Below, in pieces: positions 37,735 through 43,885 of a stretch of 43,885 nucleotides of DNA. Position 1 is the stretch's first letter; each line of letters opens with the position of its first letter. The stretch is taken from contig NZ_JAJUWS010000054.1 in the NCBI RefSeq assembly GCF_021390475.1, positions 1 to 43,885 of the forward strand, read 5' to 3'. The notes beneath the pieces are model-generated. The model was not told where the DNA came from. It ran no database searches and saw only the letters and a program-made list of their open reading frames with translations. The position numbers and the translations under genes are program-made. The DNA comes from Streptomyces sp. ST2-7A. GTDB lineage: Bacteria > Actinomycetota > Actinomycetes > Streptomycetales > Streptomycetaceae.

Positions 37735-38658
37735 ATGACCGACGCGTCCCGTACGACGGACGGACCGGGTGGGCCCGACGGACCGACCCGGGTGGCTCCC
37801 GGGGTCGCGCACACTCCCGCCAGCGGCCCGGGAGCCCGCTCCGGGAAGGGTTCGGCACCGGCGACGGAGCCGCTGGTACTGGGCGAACACCGTTTCGACT
37901 CCCGGCTGATCATGGGCACCGGCGGCGCCCCCAGTCCGCGGGTGCTGCGCGACGCGCTGGTGGCCTCCGGCACGGAGCTGACCACCGTGGCGATGCGCCG
38001 GGTGACCCCCTCGGTTCGGGGTTCGGTGCTGTCGGTGCTGGAGGATCTGGGCATCGCGGTGCTGCCGAACACCGCCGGGTGCTTCACCGCCGGCGAGGCC
38101 GTGCTGACCGCCCGACTGGCGCGCGAGGCGCTGGGCACCGACCTGGTGAAGCTGGAGGTCATCGCCGACGAGCGGACCCTGTTGCCGGATCCGGTGGAGA
38201 CGTTGGAGGCCGCCGAGACGCTGGTGGAGGACGGGTTCACCGTCCTGCCGTACACCAACGACGACCCGGTGCTGGCGCGCCGACTGGAGGAGGCGGGGTG
38301 CGCGGCGGTGATGCCGCTGGGCTCGCCGATCGGCTCCGGCCTGGGGATCCGCAACCCGCACAACTTCCGGCTGATCCGCGAGCACGTCCGGGTGCCGGTC
38401 ATCCTGGACGCCGGGGCGGGCACCGCCTCGGACGCCGCGCTGGCGATGGAGCTGGGGTGTGACGGGGTGATGCTGGCCTCGGCCGTCACCCGGGCGCAGC
38501 GGCCGGTCGTGATGGCCCGGGCGATGCGGCTGGCGGTGGAGGCGGGGTTCCTGGCCGCCGGGGCGGGACGGATCCCGCGGCGGTTCTTCGCCGAGGCGTC
38601 CTCGCCGATGGACGGTCGGGCCGATCTCGACCCGGAGCGGCCCGCGTTCGGGGACTGA
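37735..38658 (+). CDS. thiG: ThiG, thiazole synthase
   Basis: 307-residue TIM-barrel enzyme that forms thiazole phosphate from DXP, dehydroglycine and ThiS thiocarboxylate. The Schiff-base lysine is Lys139 in DLVKLEVIADE. RLIMGTGGAPSP, AMRRVTPSVRG, NTAGCFTAGEAV, PLGSPIGSGLGIRNP and the phosphate site DAGAGTASDAALAMELGCDGV are all present. About 43 residues of Pro/Gly/Ser-rich, probably disordered sequence precede the normal start. It is six bases after thiS and is the last gene of the riboswitch-controlled operon. Confidence 0.96.
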   Translation: MTDASRTTDGPGGPDGPTRVAPGVAHTPASGPGARSGKGSAPATEPLVLGEHRFDSRLIMGTGGAPSPRVLRDALVASGTELTTVAMRRVTPSVRGSVLSVLEDLGIAVLPNTAGCFTAGEAVLTARLAREALGTDLVKLEVIADERTLLPDPVETLEAAETLVEDGFTVLPYTNDDPVLARRLEEAGCAAVMPLGSPIGSGLGIRNPHNFRLIREHVRVPVILDAGAGTASDAALAMELGCDGVMLASAVTRAQRPVVMARAMRLAVEAGFLAAGAGRIPRRFFAEASSPMDGRADLDPERPAFGD

Positions 38659-38973
38659 GCGATTTCGGGGAACGCCGGGAAATCGGGCGGGAGGCCGGCG
38701 CGTCCCCTTCCGGGGTGTACCCCCGGGGGTGCCCGGCCTCCGGGGGAAGCGCGGTATACCATCCGACGATCATCGGCCGGATGTCCCTCTCGTTCTTCTC
38801 CCGGCATCCCGCTCCGATGCCCGGTCGACACGACGTGTACCGGGCCTCGGCGGCCCCGCCACGGTGCCGCCGCCCCGGGGTCGGTCGGGCGTCCCGCACC
38901 GCCCCGGTGGGGCGGGAGCCCCCCGCCCCGTGGACCCACCGCTCCCCGATCGTCCGGGGAGCCCCGACCCGGG
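38659..38973. other. intergenic region thiG / septum-formation gene
   Basis: A 315-bp gap. A 7-bp low-GC inverted repeat (38660-38666 with 38679-38685, 12-base loop) starts one base after thiG and may be a weak terminator. Further on, 38750-38790 has a less GC-rich patch with the near-palindrome CCGACGATCATCGG. No convincing promoter or gene is visible. Confidence 0.45.
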
Positions 38974-40272
38974 ATGGACCCCGTCTTGACCACCAACCCA
39001 CCGGCGTCACCGTCACCGGACGGGACCGAGCCGTCCGCCGCCGCGCACTCCCGCCGGAAGGATCCCCCGACCGGCCCGTACGGGCACGGCTCCACCGGGG
39101 CGCCCCCGCCGACGTCCGGGCCGTACCCGTCCGGGGGACCGACCGACCCGTACCCGACCGGCCCGTACCCGACCGGGCCGGTGGGACCGTACCCGCCGCA
39201 CGCGGGCCCCGGCCCCCACACCCCGCCACCGGGCGCCTGGCACGGTCCGCCCGGAGCGTGGGCCCCGCCCGCCCCGCCGAGGACCGACCGGTTGTCGATC
39301 GCGGCCCTTGTCCTGGCCTTCCCGATGGCGCCGATCGGTCTGATCCTGGGCATCGTCGCCCTGGTGCGACTGCGGCGCCACCGACCCCCGGTCCGGGGCC
39401 GGGGGTTCGCCATCGCCGCGATCGTCGTGGGCTGCTACTCCGTCGTCATGATCACCGCCGTGGTGGTCCCGGTCCTCATCGACCCCGACTCCGAGAGGTG
39501 GGGGAACTCCGGGACGGCCATGACCGACCTGGCCGTCGGCACCTGCTTCCTCTCCCCCTCCGCGGAGGATCTCTCCGCCGACGGCGAGGTGACCGATGTC
39601 GAGACGGTGCCCTGCGCCGAGCCGCACGACGCCGAGGTGGTCGCGCTGCTCGACGTCGGCCGGGAGCTCGAGGAGTACCCGGGCGAGGAATGGTGGGACA
39701 CCACCGCCTACGAGCGGTGCGCCGAGGAGGCCCGTCGGTACGCCATCGACCCGTGGGCCGGCAGCGCGATCCTGGAGTACTACCACCCCTCCCGACCCGG
39801 CTGGGCGGCCGGCGACCACATCGTCACCTGCGTCATCGCGACCCCGGGCGGGGGGACGACCGACTCGATGCGCGGCTTCCGGGTCGACCACACCCCCGAG
39901 CAGCTGGCCTACCTCGACGCCGTCGGCCCGTACGACGACCTGTGGTGGGGGGTGCCGACGACCGCCGAGGAGGAGGCGGACGTCTCGGCGCTGATCGACT
40001 GGGCGGGGCGGATGGCCGACGGGTCCCGGCGGGCCGCCGAGGACCTCCGGGCCGCCGAGTGGGGCACCGGAGCCGGGGTCGCGGAGGCGGCCGAGGCGCT
40101 CGCCGAGCGGTACGCGACGGAGTCCGGGGCGTGGGAGTCGGCCGCCGGGGCGGAGGACCCCGACCTCTTCTGGGAGCACTACGAGGAGGCCACCCTCCTC
40201 GTCGGGGCCGAGGAGGTCGAACTGCGGGAGGCGTTGGGCCTCGGTACCGGCACCCCCTCGGTGCTCGGTTGA
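38974..40272 (+). CDS. DUF4190 / septum-formation-type membrane protein
   Basis: 432 residues. A Pro/Gly/Tyr-rich cytoplasmic head (1-103) with GPYPTGPYPTGP repeats is followed by two membrane helices (about 107-131 and 144-168, DUF4190 type). An extracytoplasmic domain follows, with four cysteines in VGTCF, VPCAEPHDAEVVALLDV, YERCAEEA and IVTCV; the CAEPH-type motif is that of the 'septum formation' family. The end is Glu/Ala-rich and probably helical. The ATG has GGGGAG twelve bases upstream, which is long. The role is inferred only from the family name. Confidence 0.82.
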   Translation: MDPVLTTNPPASPSPDGTEPSAAAHSRRKDPPTGPYGHGSTGAPPPTSGPYPSGGPTDPYPTGPYPTGPVGPYPPHAGPGPHTPPPGAWHGPPGAWAPPAPPRTDRLSIAALVLAFPMAPIGLILGIVALVRLRRHRPPVRGRGFAIAAIVVGCYSVVMITAVVVPVLIDPDSERWGNSGTAMTDLAVGTCFLSPSAEDLSADGEVTDVETVPCAEPHDAEVVALLDVGRELEEYPGEEWWDTTAYERCAEEARRYAIDPWAGSAILEYYHPSRPGWAAGDHIVTCVIATPGGGTTDSMRGFRVDHTPEQLAYLDAVGPYDDLWWGVPTTAEEEADVSALIDWAGRMADGSRRAAEDLRAAEWGTGAGVAEAAEALAERYATESGAWESAAGAEDPDLFWEHYEEATLLVGAEEVELREALGLGTGTPSVLG

Positions 40273-40429
40273 GGGACCGGCGCCGCCGGGCGCGACGGAC
40301 GTCGGTGGGCGCGCCCCGGGTCGGACACGCCGAACGGATCCGGCCGGGGCGATGTCTCCGCCACGTCACCGTTTCGCTCCGACCCCGGAGCGGTTCGGGC
40401 CGCACGCCCCTCACCCGGGCGTCGGCTCG

Positions 40430-40435
40430 TAGACT
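40430..40435 (+). promoter_or_regulatory. TAGACT box 7 nt before kinase start
   Basis: TAGACT matches the actinobacterial -10 consensus closely and is followed by seven bases and GTG, with no ribosome-binding site. It is the best leaderless candidate in the window. Confidence 0.6.
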
Positions 40436-40442
40436 TCCCGCT

Positions 40443-42413
40443 GTGGACACCACCGTTCGGGACCCGCTGATCGGGCATCTGCTGGACGACCGCTACCACG
40501 TGGAGGCACGGGTGGCGATCGGCGGCATGGCCACGGTCTATCGCGCGCTGGACACCCGCCTGGACCGGCGGCTGGCCCTGAAGGTGATGCACCCCTCCCT
40601 CTCCGTGGACTCCGGCTTCGTGGAGCGGTTCATCCGGGAGGCGAAGGCCGCCGCCCGTCTGGACCACCCCAACGTGGTCGGGGTCACCGACCAGGGTCGG
40701 GACCGGGGCTGGGTCTACCTCGCCATGGAGTACGTGCCCGGCTGCACCCTGCGCGACGTGCTGCGGGACGGCGGGGCGCTGACCCCCCGGGCGGTGCTGG
40801 ACATCCTGGAGCCGATGCTGGCCGGCCTGGGGGCGGCGCACCGCGCCGGACTGGTGCACCGCGACGTGAAGCCGGAGAACGTGCTGATCGGGGACGACGG
40901 CCGGGTGAAGGTCGCGGACTTCGGCCTGGTGCGCGGCGTGGACGCGGGAACCTCCACGGGCGTCGGCGGGACCGGGGGCTCCGGCTCGCTGCTGGGCACC
41001 GTCTCCTACCTGGCGCCCGAGCAGATCGAACACGGCACGGTCGAGCCGCGCGGCGACGTGTACGCCTGCGGGATCACCCTGTACGAGATGCTGACCGGCA
41101 CCAAGCCGCACCCCGGGGATTCCCCCGCGCAGGTGCTGCTCTCCCACGTGCGCGCCGACATCCCGGCCCCGTCCCTGCTGGTGCCGGGGCTGCCCCCGGC
41201 ACTGGACCGACTGGTGGCGGTGGCGTGCGAGCGCGACCCGAACCGCCGGCCGGCCGACGCGGCCGTGCTGCTGTCCCTGGTCCGCTCGATCCGGGCCGGG
41301 ATGACCGACGCGGAGCTGGACTCCGTTCCGCCGGGGCGGTGGCCCTCCCGGATCGACATGCGGAAGGTGGGGTCCGAGGATCCCACCAGCGTGGTGCCGG
41401 TGCGCTCCGTGCTGGGCGCGGAGGCGCCCGACCGGATCGAGCGGACCGCGGTGATCGAGCTGCCCCCGACCGGGGACGGCGGCGGACCGGTGCACGGGGA
41501 GCCCGAGGCACCCGGCGGGTACGAGCGCCCGCGCGGGCGCGGGCGGCGCGGGCGGTTCGCCCTGCCCGTGGTACTGCTGGCGGTGCTCGGGCTGGGGGCG
41601 TTCTTCTGGTACGTCAACGCGGGGCAGTTCCTGCGCACGCCGGGTGTCTACGACCTGCCGCGCGCCGAGGCGCAGCAGCTCATCGAGGACGCCGGGCTGC
41701 GGGTGGAGTTCCGCGAGGAGTTCTCGCCCGTCGTGGCGGCGGACCATGTGATCTCCACGGTGCCCGAGCGCGGGGACCGCATCCGCCGCAACGGCACGGT
41801 GACGGTGACCCTGTCCCGGGGACCCGAGGTGATCGAGGTCCCGGATGTGAGCGGGATGCCGGAGGACACGGCCCGGGGGGCCCTGCGTGACGTGGGGCTG
41901 ACCCCCGGGGACTCCGCCGCCGAGTTCCACCCGACGGTGCCCCGGGGAGCGGTGATCTCGACGGAGCCGGCCGCGGGTGTCGAGCGGCGTCCGGACTCGG
42001 CGGTGGCGCTGACGATCAGCCGGGGACGCGAGGTGAGCGTGCCGGAGGTGCTCGGCCTGCCCGAGGGGACCGCGATCCAGCGTCTGCGCGAGATCGGCCT
42101 CGAGGTGGAGGTCGAGGGCGAGCGGGTGCACTCGGAGCGGGAGGCGGGGGCGGTCGCCGGGCAGAGCCCGGAGGTCGGGGAGAGCGTGGGCGAGGGCGAC
42201 ACGATCACCCTGGAGATCTCCAAGGGGCCCGAGATGATCGTCGTTCCCGATGTGCGGGGCATGGAGGAGGACGCGGCGATCCGGGTGCTGGAGGAGGCCG
42301 GCTTCGAGGTGGAGGTCCAGCGTGTCTTCTTCTTCGGCACGGTCTTCAACCAGTCCGTGCACAGCGGGGGATCCGTCCCTAAAGGTTCCACCATCACCAT
42401 TTTTGTCCGATAA
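40443..42413 (+). CDS. membrane Ser/Thr protein kinase with four PASTA repeats
   Basis: 656-residue eukaryotic-type kinase (PknB family architecture). The kinase domain has GGMATVYRA (28-35), Lys47 (ALKVM), HRDVKPEN with Asp141, DFG 159-161, a Gly/Ser/Thr-rich activation segment and APEQ (191-194). A juxtamembrane linker is followed by one helix (372-391) and four extracytoplasmic PASTA repeats (about 400-463, 464-531, 532-597 and 598-656) that bind muropeptides or lipid II in relatives. The GTG start fits a leaderless mRNA. The last codons and the flank are strikingly AT-rich. In M. tuberculosis a kinase (PknL) is the partner of the adjacent Rv2175c. Confidence 0.95.
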   Translation: MDTTVRDPLIGHLLDDRYHVEARVAIGGMATVYRALDTRLDRRLALKVMHPSLSVDSGFVERFIREAKAAARLDHPNVVGVTDQGRDRGWVYLAMEYVPGCTLRDVLRDGGALTPRAVLDILEPMLAGLGAAHRAGLVHRDVKPENVLIGDDGRVKVADFGLVRGVDAGTSTGVGGTGGSGSLLGTVSYLAPEQIEHGTVEPRGDVYACGITLYEMLTGTKPHPGDSPAQVLLSHVRADIPAPSLLVPGLPPALDRLVAVACERDPNRRPADAAVLLSLVRSIRAGMTDAELDSVPPGRWPSRIDMRKVGSEDPTSVVPVRSVLGAEAPDRIERTAVIELPPTGDGGGPVHGEPEAPGGYERPRGRGRRGRFALPVVLLAVLGLGAFFWYVNAGQFLRTPGVYDLPRAEAQQLIEDAGLRVEFREEFSPVVAADHVISTVPERGDRIRRNGTVTVTLSRGPEVIEVPDVSGMPEDTARGALRDVGLTPGDSAAEFHPTVPRGAVISTEPAAGVERRPDSAVALTISRGREVSVPEVLGLPEGTAIQRLREIGLEVEVEGERVHSEREAGAVAGQSPEVGESVGEGDTITLEISKGPEMIVVPDVRGMEEDAAIRVLEEAGFEVEVQRVFFFGTVFNQSVHSGGSVPKGSTITIFVR

Positions 42414-42441
42414 GGGCATCTATTAGCGCATTTATTCCCAT
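42379..42441. other. AT-rich island across kinase stop codon
   Basis: About 63 bases with roughly 40 percent GC in a region otherwise above 70 percent. It covers the last twelve kinase codons, the TAA stop and the following 28 bases. Antisense to it runs a 15-codon ATG ORF (42441-42394; peptide MGINALIDALIGQKW) with GAGGTG seven bases upstream. Confidence 0.6.
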
Positions 42442-42959
42442 GGCGCACCTCGGGGGACCGTGATCCCGACCACAGGGACCTTGGTCACCTACGACCGCGC
42501 CTAGTGGCCCGCCACGCGTCCCGGTCGACCCACGGCACGGTGTTTCCCCGGGCCTCTCCGTCGACCCGGCCCGCCCGGCCGACCACGGGGCACCGGGGGC
42601 CGCGCCTCCCCCGTTCGACGCGGCGCCCTCTCCCACCCCGGGCCGACCCGGGCCCCCGCGACGGAATTCCCCGTGACCGTCCGGCCGGGGTCGGCACGTA
42701 GACCACGGCGCCGCCGCGCCGTGCGGGAGCCGACCGACCCCGCCCCGGACCGCCCCGGACGGGAATTCCGCACCCTCCGGGACCTTCGTCCCGACTTTCC
42801 CCGGCATGCCGCCGAACGCACCTGCGCGACTATCACGCGTAGTAAAAAGCCCGCTTTACCACCTCTTGGACGCACTGTTACCAATTCCTCGCGACGTCCC
42901 CGGACCTTCCCCGTGGATTCCCCTCGCCCCCGAACGCGACGAACACGAGGTAACCCCGC
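42414..42959. promoter_or_regulatory. long region upstream of the SLT-domain gene
   Basis: A 546-bp gap. Near 42480-42505 on the plus strand TTGGTC and TAGTGG are spaced about 16 bases apart and might be a promoter with a leader near 450 bases. The middle is GC-rich with small inverted repeats. A second AT-rich patch at 42828-42895 lies 65-130 bases before the gene. I looked for a c-di-AMP (ydaO) riboswitch, which often precedes Streptomyces wall-hydrolase genes, and did not find its conserved blocks. Confidence 0.4.
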
Positions 42960-43787
42960 ATGCCCGCTCATCGCCCCCCGCGACACCGCCGCGTCCCCGG
43001 CCTTCCCACCGTTCCCGCGATCACGGCCGGGTCCGTCGGAAGCCGGGTGACCGCGACCGCCCTCGGCGTGGCCGCCCTGGCCCTGACCGTGCCGCTGCTG
43101 TCGGTGACCGGGAACGACCCCGGTGCCCCGACGACCTCCCCGGTCGCCCGGGCCCTGGTGGACGCCGAGGCGATCGCGGAGCACCGCGAGACGGTGGAAC
43201 GGCAGTGGACGGACGCCGTCCGGGAGCACGCCGTCGAGCGGCACGCGGTGATCGCCCACGCCGACGCGGCCGACCACCGGGAGGCCGAGGAGGCACGGGC
43301 CGCCGAGGAGGCCGAGGAGGCACGGGCCGCCGAGGAGGCCGAGCGGGCGGCGGACCGCTCCGCGTCGCGGCAGGTCGTGCCCGCGGTCGCGGCGAGCGCC
43401 CCGACCGGAACCGCCGGCGCCGTTCCGACCGGGGTGTCCACCGACTCCACCGGTTACAAGGTCTACACCGACGACCTGGACGGCTGGATCCTCGAGGCGC
43501 TGGACATCATGTCCTTCCACGGCATACCCGGCAGCTACGACGGCCTGCACCGCAACATCATGCGCGAGTCCAGCGGCAACCCGAACGCCATCAACCTGTG
43601 GGACATCAACGCGCAGAACGGCACCCCGTCGATCGGCCTGCTCCAGGTCATCCAGCCGACCTTCGACGCCTACCACGTGCCGGGCACCCCCCACGACCTG
43701 TACGACCCGGTGGCCAACCTGGTGGCGGCGGCCAACTACGCCGCCCACCGCTACGGCTCGATCGACAACGTCAACGGCCCGTACTGA
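42960..43787 (+). CDS. secreted SLT-type (lysozyme-fold) transglycosylase
   Basis: 275 residues. The N-terminus has basic residues and a hydrophobic segment (about 29-52, TATALGVAALALTVPLLSV) acting as signal peptide or anchor. A helical Glu/Ala region (about 60-140) carries the EAEEARAAE repeat. The C-terminal SLT domain (about 165-275) has the catalytic Glu in NIMRESSGNPNAIN, then GLLQVIQPTFDAYH and NLVAAANYAAHRYGS. The ATG follows GAGGTAA at good spacing. It probably cleaves peptidoglycan glycan strands outside the membrane. Two hairpins follow the gene. Confidence 0.93.
   Translation: MPAHRPPRHRRVPGLPTVPAITAGSVGSRVTATALGVAALALTVPLLSVTGNDPGAPTTSPVARALVDAEAIAEHRETVERQWTDAVREHAVERHAVIAHADAADHREAEEARAAEEAEEARAAEEAERAADRSASRQVVPAVAASAPTGTAGAVPTGVSTDSTGYKVYTDDLDGWILEALDIMSFHGIPGSYDGLHRNIMRESSGNPNAINLWDINAQNGTPSIGLLQVIQPTFDAYHVPGTPHDLYDPVANLVAAANYAAHRYGSIDNVNGPY
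43281..43343 (+). repeat. perfect 27-bp tandem repeat in SLT gene
   Basis: Two identical 27-bp copies (43281-43307 and 43308-43334) and nine bases of a third encode EAEEARAAE. Exact identity at synonymous sites indicates recent duplication. Confidence 0.85.
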
Positions 43788-43799
43788 GCCGTCCGTCGA

Positions 43800-43845
43800 G
43801 GTCCGGATCGCCGGACCCGCCGCCCGGGGACGGGGACGGGCGGCG
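43800..43845 (+). terminator. two hairpins after the SLT gene
   Basis: A 7-bp stem (43800-43806 with 43811-43817, ATCG loop) is followed at once by a 9-bp stem (43818-43826 with 43837-43845). Both lie within 60 bp of the stop codon, as expected for a terminator. Confidence 0.6.
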
Positions 43846-43885
43846 ACCACCGGAAGGGGCGGGAACGGGGGCCGCGGCCGGCGGT

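Noticed and set aside
42414..42959. c-di-AMP (ydaO) riboswitch before the SLT gene.
   Set aside because: The conserved blocks of that aptamer are not visible; only two AT-rich patches and small repeats are seen.
1..43885. A mobile element, prophage or new defence system.
   Set aside because: I found no transposase, integrase, terminal repeats, tRNA attachment site or clustered unknown genes. Gene order is the conserved Streptomyces type.

Overview
The window is a piece of a very GC-rich actinobacterial chromosome. Gene content and order point to Streptomyces or a close relative (Streptomycetaceae): a long DivIVA with a Gly/Gln/His/Pro repeat insert, ftsZ starting with GTG, a dcw cluster without mraZ, murC, ddl or ftsA, and many GTG starts with GTGA or ATGA stop/start overlaps. 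I see no mobile element, rRNA, tRNA or CRISPR array.

Region 1 (257-18960, all on the minus strand) is the division and cell-wall (dcw) cluster. In transcription order it reads rsmH-ftsL-ftsI-murE-murF-mraY-murD-ftsW-murG-ftsQ-ftsZ-pgeF-yggS-sepF-yggT-divIVA. It covers the Mur ligases and lipid I/II synthesis (murE, murF, mraY, murD, murG), the septal synthase pair FtsW/FtsI, the divisome proteins FtsQ, FtsL, FtsZ and SepF, and the polar-growth scaffold DivIVA. Strong inverted repeats at the murD/ftsW and murG/ftsQ junctions, together with a promoter-like and WhiA-like region before ftsZ, suggest several transcription units.

Region 2 (19308-25055, plus strand) holds a beta-carbonic anhydrase and then a MoxR ATPase, a DUF58 protein and a large membrane transglutaminase-like protein. 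It ends in a perfect 26-bp bidirectional hairpin facing a convergent DUF3040 gene. Region 3 (25434-30466) carries the DUF3040 protein, a SAM methyltransferase, a HEPN-fold SAV_6107-like protein, a divergent TetR regulator and a phytoene-desaturase-like flavoprotein.

Region 4 (30514-38658) is one-carbon and thiamine metabolism: metF with a Pro/Gly-rich membrane protein, thiE, an Rv2175c-like DNA-binding protein, an FAD/NAD(P) reductase, a small beta-rich protein, and a thiO-thiS-thiG operon behind a clear TPP riboswitch. Region 5 (38974-43787) has a septum-formation/DUF4190 membrane protein, a Ser/Thr kinase with four PASTA repeats and a secreted SLT lysozyme-like protein, which returns to the cell-envelope theme.

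The window is mostly conserved core chromosome. I found no convincing new multi-gene system. The points most worth a second look are in regulation and small structure: repeated TAnnnT boxes 6-8 nt before start codons (leaderless genes), strong hairpins dividing the dcw cluster, an AT-rich island at the end of the kinase gene with a tiny antisense ORF, unusual N-terminal extensions or insertions (PgeF, ThiS, ThiG), and an Rv2175c homologue without the N-terminal tail known as a kinase target.
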